Source: Amoebophrya sp. A120 (Eukaryota > Sar > Dinophyceae > Syndiniales > Amoebophryaceae). Taken from it: a stretch of DNA of 64,000 bases. The notes beneath the pieces are model-generated. The model did no database searches. It was not told where the DNA came from and worked only from the letters and a program-made list of their open reading frames with translations. The position numbers and the translations under genes were made by a program. The DNA lies in assembly GCA_905178155.1 (NCBI GenBank), contig CAJINV010000004.1, forward strand, positions 5,682,828-5,746,827, written 5' to 3'. This document shows positions 1-11,251 of this stretch, piece after piece. How positions within the stretch are numbered: position 1 is the first letter of the stretch; every line of letters starts with the position of its first letter.

Positions 1-1566
1 TCTGTTCCTCCAACTTCTTCCTTCTCGTCCTTCCCCTGCTGGGTCGCTATCTTTACGCCTGCCGCGACGTCGTGCGGGTGGTCCTTTTTCGTGTAGTCGG
101 GATTCTCGTGTGCTGCTGTAGCACCGCCCACACTATCATCATCCTGCGTGAAGACGCCTGCATTTCTGTCGGACACGGAGGTCCTCCGAGGGGGAGGATT
201 CATACTAGGTCCTTCTGCGCGAGGACCCTCTGGAAGATGCGTAGTGGCCGTCGTTATTAAGGACGACGAGTCATCCAGCGACTGTACTAGCAGTGAGGAA
301 TTATGTGTAGAAGAGGCCGCATCAATATTTCTGGCGTCTCTCGCCGATGTTTCCGCACATCCGCCGCCCCCTGCGCCGGCGGTCGACGCTGCCATCGAAG
401 GCTGGCGTTCGTCTTGGAGATATTCAGTGTGCTCCCCGTGCACCACCAGCGGCCTTGTCTCTCTTTCTTGCGCACCACTACAACTCGTCCCGCTGGCTTC
501 GTTCTGTCCAAAAATCCTAGCACCGCTCGCTTCTGGAGTCACACGCTGGACCGCCGTGCTTGAAGTCACATGCTCCGACGACGCGGAAGAAGTTGTTGCA
601 GCGCTAGCGGTGGCATTCGCACTCTGCTGGTGCAGCTCGTCGTGCCCGTTATTGAGAACAGCCTTTGGTGAAGAACCACATGGAAGATTGTTCTCGGTCG
701 TCGTGTTCGTGGTCACGACCTGCGCGCAGCCACGCACCATGGCACATATGGGCTCGCCCCGAGCTTGCACTGCGGAAGAGGCTCCTGCTGAGCCGACAGG
801 AGGCTCCTTGTTCAATATCGCGGCGCCTAGTACGACCTCGCTTGTTGTACTTTCCTGCCTCCGAGGACGGTGTACTTGCTCGTTGGAGGTGGACAAAGAT
901 AATTCCTCGGAGCAGGACTGGAGGTCTCCTACAACTGCGCCGCCGTTCAGCAAACCAGTAGTACCGGTCGTACTACCACGCGAGCCACAGGTCGGCGAAA
1001 TGGGAGCTGGCGACAACCCTGCTCTGGAAGATATCCAAGAAAAAAACATTGTAGGTGTAACTTTTTTGGAGGAACTGCATCACAAATTTGTCTGGCATGA
1101 CAGCAAAAACCTGTCACGCGCAGATAGGACGTGACAACGTCCTTTAATGGACCCTACGATACATCCCAAGCATGACAGACGCAATCATCTTGCATCGTGC
1201 GCATCACAAATTTACGCTAACGACGTTTTTTTCTTGGATAGAGGTTGTGCTAGTACTACTATGGGATGCTGTTGTAGTGGTCCCTGTGTGGAAGTGGAGG
1301 TACGAGTGATATGCAAAGAAAAAGTGTTTTACAGTTGCACATGATTTTAATATTGCGGAACACCCAAGACAGACAACCTTTGTCATGCCAGAAATGCGAA
1401 CGACACTCGTTTCATACGTGTTTTTGCTTATGTTGGTCGCAGCTGCATTAGAAACCTGCTTCCCTGTCGTGAAGAGCAAGTTTCTATTGCTAGAGTCACA
1501 ACATCAACATCTTCAAATGTGCAGCTGTGAAACACTTTTTTCGTGGGATATCTAAGCTTCGCTCAT
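1..1566 (-). CDS. Unrecognised Ser/Thr/Ala-rich protein, 3' end cut by window edge
   Basis: Seen directly: the minus strand has a reading frame with no stop from about 1026 to base 1, which leaves the window still open. A plus-strand ORF over the same bases (148-1134) is its antisense shadow. Upstream, two introner-like elements (1032-1240 and 1310-1550) interrupt the frame. Removing each with one 5-bp flank joins an 11-nt first exon (ATG at 1564-1566, starting M-S-E-A-H), a 69-nt exon rich in Thr/Ser, and the long exon in one frame. The product is low in hydrophobic residues and rich in Ser, Thr, Ala, Glu and Asp, with no domain I recognise, no signal peptide and no membrane segment; it looks largely disordered. 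The start lies only 68 bp after the stop of the next upstream gene (1635), so the genes are tightly packed head to tail. Function unknown. The TSDs of both introners are poor, so exact junctions are uncertain. Confidence 0.6.
1032..1240 (-). mobile_element. Introner-like element, family VII
   Basis: The termini are inverted repeats around TATCCAAGAAAAAAAC and GTTTTTTTCTTGGATA. Flanks are GAAGA and GAGGT, a decayed TSD. It sits inside the leftmost gene, and removal keeps the frame (exon b ending in Thr/Ser, exon c starting with an Arg-Ala-Gly stretch). Confidence 0.65.
1310..1550 (-). mobile_element. Introner-like element, family VIII
   Basis: The two ends are inverted copies of about 35 bp with mismatches, sharing AAAAAGTGTTTTACAG-type sequence, with outer ends TATGCAAAG and GTGGGATA. 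Flanks are AGTGA and TCTAA, so the TSD is weak. It lies 11 nt after the proposed start codon of the leftmost gene. Confidence 0.6.
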
Positions 1567-1634
1567 TCTCAGATCTCACTCACGACTCGGTGTCATATAA
1601 TGAGCTCCTCTTTGATTGTGTACACTTTCCTTTT

Positions 1635-4600
1635 TTAAGCTCTTCTTAGCACAGCGGCGCGACGGTCGTGAAAGATGATCGCTTTGCGGGCCAACACCTT
1701 GAAGATGCGTGCTGCAGCCCCTCGCACCCACGAGGAAACAAGAGGGTGGAGGGCAACATCACCGCCGCAGAAATCAGAAAATGGATCTGTTTGGGAAAAA
1801 AAAGGATCGATAATATTTAAGTCAGCATCAAAATTCATACGTTGCTGTGCGTCGCCGCTGGCCGGCTTCTCTGCGGCGGCAGAGGCATTGACGTTTAGCG
1901 CGGTGAGCTATGAGAGTGCACAACTCCCCCTCCCCCTCATTTGTCATGCAAAACACCTGCTCCACGCTTCGCCTCTTGGCACTGTTTGCATGAGAAGTTC
2001 TGGTAGCCCAAATAGCACTACACTCCAGTGCAAATCTGTCATGCAAAACCGGCACTCTTGCTAACGCTTGGATTGCCGTTCATGCTATACAAATGAGGAG
2101 AGGGGGAGTTGTGCGCTGTCATATGAGCATGCGATCGCGCTCCTGCTTTTTTGCGTTCTCGATAGCTTCCTGCAGCTGTCGGTCGTGCTCGTCTTTCAGG
2201 TCCTTTACCGCGTTTTCCGCTTCTTGACACCGCTTCTCCGCGTCCTTCTGCTCCTTTTTCAAACGCTTCTGCTCCTCTTTCAGAGATTCCTTGTCCTGCC
2301 GGAGTTGCGCATGGAGCGAAAAAAAGTTGCGCAAAGGAAAAATTGTTCATTCTCCTGAGTGAAGATGCAGAAACTCTTTCGTACGCCTGCGTCTGCGGCT
2401 CTGAAAGTGCAAGTTGTGCATGTAGTGATTTTACATATACCATCACACCGTAAGCTTCTTGTAGCAACGACGCGATGATCATGATTGTTTGAGGTTCGTT
2501 CAATTTTGTCTGTTCATACAGAAAACACTTGTTTGTTGACAATACAGCAACTGTTATGTCCGTATGCGGAAGACGAAGATGGCCCACAAATTTATCATGC
2601 TGACATTACATTTACAACACCATGCATGGTCGATCTTTGATGTGCAGCTGCCCTTTTTTCGTCTCATATTGCTCCTTCTCTTTGTAGTGCTTCTTTCGTT
2701 GGTATCGCAGGAAAAACTACCGCACTTTAGTGTAACTTAAACTTTGCATTCGTCTACTTTCTTCATCTAGAAAAGAGAAAAACAAAGAGCGGCAGATACC
2801 GATACGATGGTATACAGAAGATGATGTGTGCAAGCTGACCTACTTATGCAGAGTTCGCATCACGAAGTTGTAAGACCAACAAGTTACACTATAGACACTA
2901 TAGTTTTTCCAACATATTTCGTCGTTCCATTCGTCCTCACGATGCGCCCAGTTAGACCGCTGGGTTTGATACATTTTGGTTCGCAGAGATCATGGCTATT
3001 TCCCCAGTTGTATTTTTATTTTCCTAGCTCTGGTACAAGTGCTCAAGTGAAAATCGACTACTGGCATTCATAGCATTTACTTAGGTGACCTCACGGGGGC
3101 AGTGCTGGCCCCTAGAAAATGCAAAACGAAATACGAAAGAGCATCGTCGTAAACCGTGAATTCAAGCTAAAGGCTTCGCTCCTGCCGAAGTTTTACTTTT
3201 AGTTTTGTAGTCGAAATCAAAAAATATTAATATACCTCTTTGTCCAGTTTGGCTTCTGCTTTTTCCTCCATTTCCTTCATTTCCTCCTCATGTTGCTCGA
3301 TCTGCTCCTCGAGTTCTGCGTTGCGGTCGGATAGCTCCTTGTTCCGTTTATTCAGCGTTTATCAAATGCAAAAATGTCTGGATCTGGAAGAATGCAACTT
3401 GTGATGCTGCATTTGGATTCCAAAAAAATCTGTATTGCATGAGTACCAAAGGGAATGTAATTTTTGCTACGCGGAGAGGGCATTTGTCATGCGGAATAGG
3501 CATCAAGAAGCTCTCAAAAAATCTGTATTGCTAGGGCATGCATCACAGGCATCAGGGCTCATGCAAAACGTGCATGACAAGTGTCCCAATCTTCCAGACG
3601 CAGACATTTTTACAGTTGATAGCGTTTTGTTCTCGTCTTCCAGAAACTGCAGGTCCGACATGTGCGCGTGAATTTGCTCCCCCAGACGCAATATCAAATG
3701 CAAAAATGTCTGGGTCTGGGAGAAAGCAAGATTTGCCATGCATATTTCTCATGACCCATGATGGCTGTAATGCATGACCTAGCATCGCAGACTTTTAGAG
3801 GGCTTCCTGATGCACCTTCCGCATGAGAAATGCCCCGTCCGTGTAGCACAAAGCGTGCCCCTCTTGCTGGTCATGCAATACAAATTTTTTTAGAGTCCAA
3901 AAACCGCATGACAAGTTGCAATCTTCCAGACCCAGACATTTTTGCAATTGATACGCAAAAAGTCCTGCAGCATGGGTGCCTGCAGCTGCGGATGCAGCTC
4001 GCTGAACGCGCTCGCGCTGCTTGAGCCCGCGGGTAATACGGCTGCCCCGGGTAGAAGTTGTGCTCCTCCGCCGCGCGCTAGTACGTTGTTAGAGGAGCTA
4101 GTAGCAGCACCACCTCCCCCGGGTCCTCCTCCTATTACACCGGACGGCGGACGCGGTACGCCGGGCGGCAGGGAAGTAGCGGCGGAGACACCGCCACGGA
4201 GGGTCTGTACCTCGCCGCGGAGCACGTCCTGAAACGTGTCGCGTATCACGCGGGCCATAACCGAAGACAGGGAGGAGGGTCCGCCGGGGGTCGGAGTGAG
4301 GGGCCCGAAAGTAGGTCCTCCGGGAAGAGGCGTGGAGGAAATTGCGGGGTGGGTATGCACTTACAAAAAACTTTTGCATGATGTCCAGATCTGGTCGGGA
4401 AAGAGAACTACACTATATCTGTTGCTGGAACTACGAAAGGAAATTCAGATCCACTACAACAGCGAGCACTCTTGAAACCCGATTTTGCGAGCCCTGGGAC
4501 TTCATGATGGTGGCTGGACGAATGAAACAAAGAAGCACTTTGCTTTCGTATAAATATGGTTCTTTTCTTGTGGTGAATGAGTGAGGATCGCATGATGAAG

Positions 4601-6984
4601 AGGTCAACATGGTTTTTGCACTCAAAAAGCGAGTTTTTTTGCATCTGCCTTCGTTCCATGCGCAATTAAAAACTACCTCCCAGTTCCGGACATGATAAGA
4701 TGTTCGTAATGCATACGGCAGTGTGCTGGCCGCGTGTTCGGCTAGGCCGGAAGGTCCGGACGATCCGTCGGGTACCGCAGGTTGGACGAAACCTGGACCT
4801 AAAAATCGTTTCAATACGAGCGTTCTTGATTGTCAAAGGCGTGGTCACGAGTTCTCGAATTGTAGATTTGAGAAAAACTACAGGCGATGTGAATAGATGT
4901 CTCGACGACGACCGTACGTGAAAGAGTACTATTGGAACTACATCGAAGACCGTACAGCGCAACAAAATAATGATACTTTTACTTTAATATGACATTAAGT
5001 ACTCCTTCTTCTATCCAAAATACTTATTACCAGCTGGTAGCGGCCCGACTGGTTGTAGCGGCCCCGGAGCTGCTGCTCCCCCTACACCCGCAGCGTAGTT
5101 GTAAAACCCCCCCGGGGCGGACGGGGTTAGCACTTGCTGCGGCGAGGGCGCGGGCAGGGTGGCTCCTTGACCGGGAGCGAACGTGGGGAAGACGAGCTGG
5201 GAGGAGCTTGTAGTGGTGCTTGTTCCACCGGGGCCACTCGAGGTCCCGGCGGGCGGGGGCGTGACGGGGGGCTGCGACGTGGAACCGGTACTCTTCGTGG
5301 GCTGTAGCAGAGCCGTCGGCTGCTCTTGTTGTACTCCTTGTTGTGCCACCCCGCCTGAAGTAGATGCGGCTGTCGCGGTTGCCGCCCCCGCGGACGCAGT
5401 AGTTGTTGTACCACCGGGCTGCTGGTCCGGCGGCAGAGAGAGCTGGGCGGAGGTGCTCGTGGTGCCACCGGAGGTAGGCTCCGACGGCGGTGCTGCGTAC
5501 TGCAACGGCGCAGTTGTGTGCGGTGGTCCGGCGGCAGTTTGTGGAACGCCCGGTCCCGTTGCGGTACTGCAGGGTATCCAAGGAAAGAACTACTGATGTG
5601 TCGAAAAAACATAACAAGACTTGCTGGAAGTAATACAGCAGCAACAGGTGTCGCGCAACCGGAACTGATGCGTAGTCTAGTACAATAGGAATAGATACTG
5701 CTGTAAACACATACACCACGTGTGAAGTTCAAGTTCGTGTTTGCCCGTGCAGCAGCATCCAGATCCAGCATGACAAAACCGAGTACTTACTGTATTGCAA
5801 CATGGACTGCTCCTTTGCAGCGTTCCACCCACGCAGTTTCTTTCCCGCTGGATAGCCGCGGAAGTGGACACGATCGTTGTCCCACTGAGGTTCGCGTCTG
5901 GCGGCGGCACCGCGACGGCGGATGAGAGCAGCGTTGGCGGTTGCGTAGGTGCACCAGCCGCGCCAACTTGGGATTGATGTTCCCCGGCGGGCGGCCCTTG
6001 CGTTTGTTGCGGTGGAGGTGCCGCAGGAGCTGCTGCGCCGCCCGTTGCACCTGCAGTTGCGCTGGAAACAACGGCAGCTCCGTCTGGAACCGGGTCGACG
6101 ACCACTGGAGTTAATAATCCCGTAGTACTACCAGCACTTGTCGTATTGGTAATTTCTCCCGGTGCAGCGGGCGCAGCGGTCTGTTGCGCCGCCACTACAT
6201 CTGTTCCCACGGAAGGAGCAAGTCCTAGTAAAACCGGGGCGGGAGCTTGGGTCGTCGTGGCTGAAGTTGCTGTTGTTCCCGTTACACCAGCAGCTCCGTC
6301 GACCCCCGCTTGTTCCGCGGGGGGAGGTGGCTGTGCGCCTGCTCCTGCGACGCCGGTACTAGAAGAAGCCGCTGGCGGCGGGGGAGGCGGGGGCGGTCCT
6401 GAGCCAGCATTCTGGCCTCCACTGAGACTGGAATTGGTCGTTTGCTGCGGTGTCGTTGTGGTTGACGCGGCTTGGCCGGTGGCTGTAGCTGCTGTGGACA
6501 CTGCAGCAACAGCAGCAGTACCTCCTGGCGCGTTAGTGTTGTTCGCCGTAGAGAGTAGACTCGAGCCTCCGGCAGTCCCTATACCTTGCTGTTCGTTTGG
6601 CGCAGGCGGCGGGGGTTGCAATACCGGGTCTAGCTGCGACAACACTGCGGAAGATGATGTTGCTGTGTTGCTAGCTGTGTTTGCGGCGGAAATTATCGCA
6701 CCTGTCGCCGGGGGCACGACACCACTGGCGCCCGCGGACGTCTGGTGCTGCTGGCTGCTCCCCCCGCCTGGGTGTTGATCCACGACCTCCCCGGTGGGCA
6801 ATGGTGGTGGTGGCGGAGGAGCGATGGCCGTGCTGGACGAAGCGGGGCCGGTTCCCGCTATCACGCCCGCTCCTTGCGCCGCCGGGTCGGCGGCGGGCCT
6901 GCTCTGGGCAGCAGAATCCGAGCCTCCTCCTCCGACCGGCGGTGGAGGTGGCGGGGGTGGCGCGGTGGCCTCAGAGTTCTCCAT
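1635..6984 (-). CDS. Pro-rich N-terminus plus coiled-coil protein, 897 aa, seven exons
   Basis: Exons on the minus strand are 6984-5791, 5499-5031, 4359-3954, 3686-3622, 3354-3236, 2295-2124 and 1903-1635. They are joined by three GT-AG introns and three introners. The total is 898 codons with a TAA stop and no internal stop. Residues 1-555 are Pro/Ala/Gly/Ser/Thr-rich, beginning MENSEATAPPPPPPPP. Residues about 555-690 are Gly/Pro/Ser-rich. Residues about 690-808 form a strong charged coiled coil (heptads rich in Glu, Lys, Leu; for example LDKEDKESLKEEQKR). The C-terminal 90 residues are a more ordinary globular-looking tail. Poly-Pro plus coiled coil recalls actin regulators such as formins or WASP-like proteins, and an Arp2/3 subunit gene is the next supported gene upstream. 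No FH2, WH1 or VCA motif is visible, so I assign no function. Start: the ATG at 6984 is the first in frame after an upstream stop. Confidence 0.7.
1909..2123 (-). mobile_element. Introner, family III, perfect TSD TGAGC
   Basis: Ends TATGAGAGTGCACAACTCCC and its near-complement GGGAGTTGTGCGCTGTCATA. TGAGC is duplicated at 1904-1908 and 2124-2128. Removing element plus one TSD joins the coiled-coil exon (ending Arg-Met) to the last exon in frame. Confidence 0.88.
2296..3235 (-). other. Conventional GT-AG intron, 940 nt
   Basis: The donor GTATAT follows a Lys-Glu codon pair (phase 0). The acceptor is a pyrimidine-rich tract ending CGGCAG. Both sides encode continuous coiled coil, so the junction is well supported. 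Confidence 0.75.
3360..3621 (-). mobile_element. Introner, family I, perfect TSD GCGTT
   Basis: Ends TATCAAATGCAAAAATGTCT and the inverted AGACATTTTTACAGTTGATA. GCGTT occurs at 3355-3359 and 3622-3626. Excision joins two coiled-coil exons in frame (..ENKTL|NKRNKE..). Confidence 0.92.
3692..3953 (-). mobile_element. Introner, family I, perfect TSD CGCAA
   Basis: Ends TATCAAATGCAAAAATG and CATTTTTGCAATTGATA. CGCAA occurs at 3687-3691 and 3954-3958. Excision gives ..LQDFLR|LGEQIHAH.. in frame. Only 70 bp separate it from the previous introner. Confidence 0.92.
4360..5030 (-). other. Conventional GT-AG intron, 671 nt
   Basis: Donor G|GTAATAAG in phase 1 and acceptor ..TTTTTTGTAAG. The phases match, and the Pro-rich composition continues on both sides. 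Confidence 0.65.
5500..5790 (-). other. Conventional GT-AG intron, 291 nt
   Basis: Strong donor GTAAGT at 5790 downward and acceptor ..CCGTTGCAG at 5500. Phase 0 on both sides. A second possible acceptor lies near 5568 but would change frame. Confidence 0.65.
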
Positions 6985-8967
6985 ACTGGTGAGTATTAGC
7001 AGGCGTAGTTCCGGCGTACGTCCTACGGATGAAGACGTGGGCGGAAGATTTACTTATTTCTACGCACTTCCAGCTCTAGCACAATTTTGCTTCCGTTTGA
7101 AGATGAGCAGGCTCGTAGTTGTTACTGCTGCTCAATACCCGTAAGTACCCACGACCTGTACGACGACCTCTCTTGTAGCCATGGCAGGGAGAAGGAGAAC
7201 CAACTCGGAGCGCTCACAACGTCGATGTTGTCTTTGGCATAAAAATCACCTTATGCGCTGCAGAAGTGCGTCGGCCGCTCGTGCTCCTGCAACCAACTCC
7301 TGAGGATGAGAACGCGGACCGCAGATGACCTGGATATTTTCGAGTAGGGGAAGTTCCGGCCTCCGGCGACGCGACATCAGTTTTGTTTGCGTTTTCAATC
7401 TTGACTCGCTGCATCGTTTGGTGTTGTTGTATATGCTTTTCTTCCTCCTATGTGGCTCCCTATTTAAGTACACAACCAAGGATAAGTAGAAGGTTGATGC
7501 TGGGCAGGTGATTGTGATCAATCATGAATGGGTAAAAATAGTGTGATGACTCTATGCAGGATTCTTACCGGCGCCAATGGTAATGGAACTATGTTAAACA
7601 TTCATAAGGAGAGACTTCTCAAGACTTGCTGTGAAGATACTTTGCGCCTGACACTGTCGTGCTTTATTCCTCATGCCAACGTGCAAAATGGCTACTCATG
7701 AAAACATGTCTTTATGAACACCAAATACATCTAGATCTATCGTGACGTCGAAGAAAAAAAATCAAAGTAAAATGTTGAAGGCATTGATATGCTCTCTACG
7801 GATAAGTACTTACCACAGAGAATCACATCTACCGTCTGAAAATAAAGCCCAAGCTGTTCTGTATTCGTTAAAAATTGCGACTTTGGCACAGTTGTTGATT
7901 TTTATAAATATAGATTTCTGATACTGATGTTGCTCTGCATGATCATCTTTCTACATCTTCCTCGGTCTCGGAGCTAGCAACCACCAACATGACTTCATGG
8001 ATCTTTTTGTTGTTCGTAATATGATGCCGCGTCTTGAAGTGCCCTGCTTTGACTTTTTCTGAAACAAGGTTCCTCGGTGGGTCTCATAGTGAAGTACAAC
8101 TTTTTCGAATTACTAGGTGCGGGAACGGACCAGGTTGCACCGATTGGATGTATGTCCAGCGATCTGTTTCTATAAATATAGTCTGCAGGTAAGTAAAACC
8201 TTCGCTCAACAACAACGTGCAAAAGAGACAGTGCACAGCCTCGTCCGTTGCATAGTCTTGTTCCGCTTTTCCATTTCAATGTTCTATGAGGAAGTGTTAC
8301 CAAGCAAGACCAGAAATCCCAATATGGCGTTTAAGCATAGGAAGCAACAGCAAGCTGGCACCACGGTCATAATTAGTACCGGCTGCAAAGCGTTGCCAGA
8401 GGACGCATTCAACTTAGCAGCATACGCAAAAGAGATTCCTGTCTGCCAGCTCCTATATGCTGAAATCATCTCCACAGGAGTACGGCGAAAAAAAAGTCGG
8501 ACTCGCTCCCTCCAATCGTGATATCGCATGATGTTGCTCTTTAAATTCATTCGTACCTCCAATAGGGTATTTTGCTCAGCAACATGAACACGCTTGTATA
8601 GAAACGAGAAGCAACACGCCCGTGGTTTATTATTTTCAGCGAGAAACCGAGGAGGCTCCTCGAGTGCTGGCACGCTTCAGATTTACCTTTCTTCTTCAAA
8701 TCGGACAATTTAAACCTCTTTTTCACGACACCAAGCGTTCTCGGATGTTGATGTGTTTCATCTACTGCAGTACAATGGAGTGCCTCGTCGAAACCGCGAT
8801 CAGGGTTCTCCTCTTGAAATACTACGATCGTCGTTGGCTTTTCTCGTCGTTCTCCCCCGTGCGTCCTTCTGCAGAAGCAGAATGAGAATTCTCCGGGCAA
8901 CGAACTACACCCCCTCCTCGGCAGAAGACAATCGTTGCCTTTAATTATTCCACCCGTGCCTCGTGGT
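6985..8967. other. Intergenic stretch with two possible small exons
   Basis: Between the Pro-rich gene and ARPC4. Most is AT-rich with no convincing gene. Two minus-strand pieces look weakly coding. At 7246-7377 an ATG-initiated Arg-rich stretch (MSRRRRPELPLLENIQ..) ends at a possible donor AAG|GTGATT. At about 8690-8866 a charged stretch ends at AAG|GTAAAT. I could not connect either to other exons. Confidence 0.3.
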
Positions 8968-11251
8968 CTACTTGCTCAGCGCCCGTGCAACGAGTGCGGC
9001 CCAGGTATCGACGTCTTCGCCGGGTCGGGCAGAAGAGGGACCACGACGCGGAGATGATGCCCCGTCCTCTACAGCGTCCTCGCCGCCGATTTCCCCGCAC
9101 GCCCGGTCGTCGGTCCAAGAGCTTTGGTCCACCATGCGTCCGATGTCGTCGCACCACTCCGCGTACCCCGAAACGGCGCGGCGCAGGTGCGAGTTGAGCG
9201 TCAGCTTCATGTCCTTCACGTCGCGGTCGAAGTCCTCCAGGAACCCGAGGATGGCCTCGAGTAGTCGCTCTTTCGGCTGGTTTATGACAGTGCACAACTC
9301 CCCCTCGCCCTCATTTGTATAGCATGAAGGGCAACACAAGCATCAGCAAGAATGCCGGTTTTGCATGACAAATTTGCACTGGATTGTAGTGCTACTTGGG
9401 CTACTAGAACTTGTCATGCAAACAGTGCCATCATCGTCATGTAGTGGACACCCGCTCCCAGTGCCAAGAGGCAAAGGGTGGATTGGGTATTTTGCATGAC
9501 CAATGAGGGGGAGGGGGAGTTGTGTACTTTCATATGGTTCATCAGGGAGGCAGCTTCCTCCCGCAGGCCTTCCCACTGATCGTCCGCGCCGTCGTCGCGC
9601 ATGACGACGTCCGGAGCCGCCGTGCCGCCCTGCATCAGTTCGTCTGCATCGCCGCCGCCAAACACGTGGCTGTTCCGCGCGAGGTCACCGGTAGTAGTTG
9701 CACGAAAAGTTGTCCCGCGGCCCCGGTCGTGCTGGACCTGCAGCAGCGAATGCAAGTGTTGCATCTGCAACAGGTGGCCACCCTGCATGCCGTGTGCCGT
9801 AAGCAAGAAGGTGAGATTATCCTGAGTAAAAACGTCCCCACACCATAGTCAAGATGGGGAATCGGCTAGACAAATCCACAAGTTTTGGCTGTTTTGCATG
9901 ACAAATTTGGATTCGTAGTGTAGTGCTGTTTGAGCCAGCTCAGCAGCATCACAGATCTAGCATACCATGCTGATTGGAGCATAACAAAATGCAAAACACC
10001 GCTAGAAACTGCTTCTCATGGGGCTCCGCATGAGAAACATTTTCAGCATGCAGATTTGCATTACAACTATGGGGTGGGGACGTTTTTCAATAGGATACAG
10101 ATCCCACCCCGGCAGCGGTGTCTTGCGGAGAACGTCAAAACTGCACCCCGATGTTGAGCCACTGCTGGAAAATGTCGACGTCCGCGAAGTCATATGCATT
10201 GCAAAAGTATCGTACTAGTAGTAATCGCATTTACAACAAATTGGCTCAGCATGACAAATGGAATTTGTCATGCTATTTTGCCTTGGGATGGAGATTTGTA
10301 ATGCATAACTGCGATTAGGATTACTACGAGTACGATACTTTTGCACAGCATAAGTCAGGAACTTTGTGTACTGCCGCACCAAAGCCTCCTCCAATTCGTC
10401 CGCCTTGCGGAAGCGAAAGCTGGCACGGACGCTGTTGATGGTCACCTCGACTTGGCACTTCTCGTTCTATGGGTTGCAAATATGTCTGGGTCTGGAAACT
10501 TGTGATGCAAGCCCGTGAAGAATAAGTGCTCCGTAATGCGCCGCCAAGCATTACAAATTTTTTCGTGCTTCTGTGCTGTGTATTTCGCATGAGAAACTGC
10601 GCTTGTGCATGACAGGCCAGAGGACCTCTACTTGGTGCCCACGCAATACAGAGCTCAGAGTCATGCCAGACTAGCATGACAAATCTCGCAATCTTCCAGA
10701 CCCAGACCTATTGGCAATCCATACGTTCTCGTCTCGAGCAATTACGACGGGCTTCAGCCTGCAGTCTGGGTGCATTTCCTGCACCTCGACCTCGGGACGG
10801 TGGTTTTGCCGCTCCACCACCGGCGAGGGCAGGTGTACCACGCAGAGCGCCGCTTTCAGGGTTTCAGCGACGGCCCGCAGGTAGGGCCGGTTCGTTAGGT
10901 GTTCGGGGGATGTGTGCATTGCAAATATGTCTGGGTCTGCAAAGTTGGAACTTGTGATGCTAAATTTGAATCATGCAAAAATCTGTGCTGCGTGAGCGCC
11001 AAAAACTGTCCACTTTCGACCAAGTTCAGGATAGGCATGATAGAGACTTCGCAGACGAGTCTGTCATGCTAGGTGCTGCATTGCAGACCTCATCGGGCAT
11101 GGAAAATATGCATGACAAGTCTGCACTCTTCCAGACCCAGACATTTTTGCATTGGATAGGACGCTGTGGATGTGGTGGAAGGGGGTTGGTGCGGCGGTTC
11201 CTGCTGGAGGTGCTGGGGTCGCTCCGCGGAGGACACCTTCTGGTACTTCAT
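8968..11251 (-). CDS. arpc4: Arp2/3 complex subunit 4 (ARPC4, p20), six exons
   Basis: ARPC4 is a core subunit of the Arp2/3 complex, which nucleates branched actin filaments; it pairs with ARPC2 to hold the complex on the mother filament. Exons 11251-11159, 10907-10724, 10462-10353, 10187-10098, 9812-9535 and 9277-8968 join, after removing five introners and one TSD copy each, to exactly 355 codons ending TAG. The product follows the family closely. RPYLRAVAETLKAALC and VVERQNHRPEVEVQ are the conserved N-terminus, then INSVRASFRFRKADELEEAL, then PLPGWDLTFLLT, then the long C-terminal helix around EDFDRDVKDMKLTLNS. At 354 residues it is about twice the usual 168. The extra length is a 31-residue Gln/Pro-rich leader, an acidic Gly-rich insertion of about 70 residues before the last helix, and an acidic C-terminal tail. 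Identification is from motif recall, not a database search, but the match is extensive. Confidence 0.93.
9283..9534 (-). mobile_element. Introner in ARPC4, family III, perfect TSD TGGTT
   Basis: Ends TATGACAGTGCACAACTCCC and GGGAGTTGTGTACTTTCATA. TGGTT occurs at 9278-9282 and 9535-9539. Excision joins ..EEAASLMN|QPKERLLEA.. in frame. Confidence 0.92.
9818..10097 (-). mobile_element. Introner in ARPC4, family II, near-perfect TSD
   Basis: Ends TATCCTGAGTAAAAACG and CGTTTTTCAATAGGATA. Flanks GAGAT and CAGAT. Excision restores the conserved ..PLPGWDL|TFLLT.. of ARPC4. Left unspliced, it would end the protein. Confidence 0.92.
10193..10352 (-). mobile_element. Introner in ARPC4, family IV, perfect TSD AGTCA
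   Basis: Ends TATGCATTGCAAAAGTATCG and CGATACTTTTGCACAGCATA. AGTCA occurs on both sides (10188-10192 and 10353-10357). Excision puts ..QYTKFLT|SRTSTF.. in one frame. Confidence 0.92.
10468..10723 (-). mobile_element. Introner in ARPC4, family I, perfect TSD CGTTC
   Basis: Ends TATGGGTTGCAAATATGTCT and the inverted copy ending GGCAATCCATA. CGTTC occurs on both sides. Excision gives ..VVIARDEN|EKCQVEVTIN.., a conserved ARPC4 region. Confidence 0.92.
10913..11158 (-). mobile_element. Introner in ARPC4, family I, TSD GGATG/GGACG
   Basis: Ends TGTGCATTGCAAATATGTCT and AGACATTTTTGCATTGGATA. One TSD mismatch. Excision joins the N-terminal leader to the conserved EHLTNRPYLRAV segment. Confidence 0.9.

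Noticed and set aside
148-1134. 328-codon plus-strand ORF as a gene
   Set aside because: The minus strand is open over the same bases and continues in frame through two introners; the plus ORF is its Ser/Val/Ala-rich antisense shadow.
5183-6778. Plus-strand Gly/Val/Pro-rich ORFs (5183-5596, 6146-6778)
   Set aside because: They are antisense shadows of the Pro-rich exons of the minus-strand coiled-coil gene.
10098-10192. An apparent in-frame TGA (..NIGVQF-stop-RSPQD..) suggesting UGA recoding in ARPC4
   Set aside because: It arises from choosing the wrong frame. Removing the 10193 introner with one TSD selects another frame that is open and matches ARPC4.
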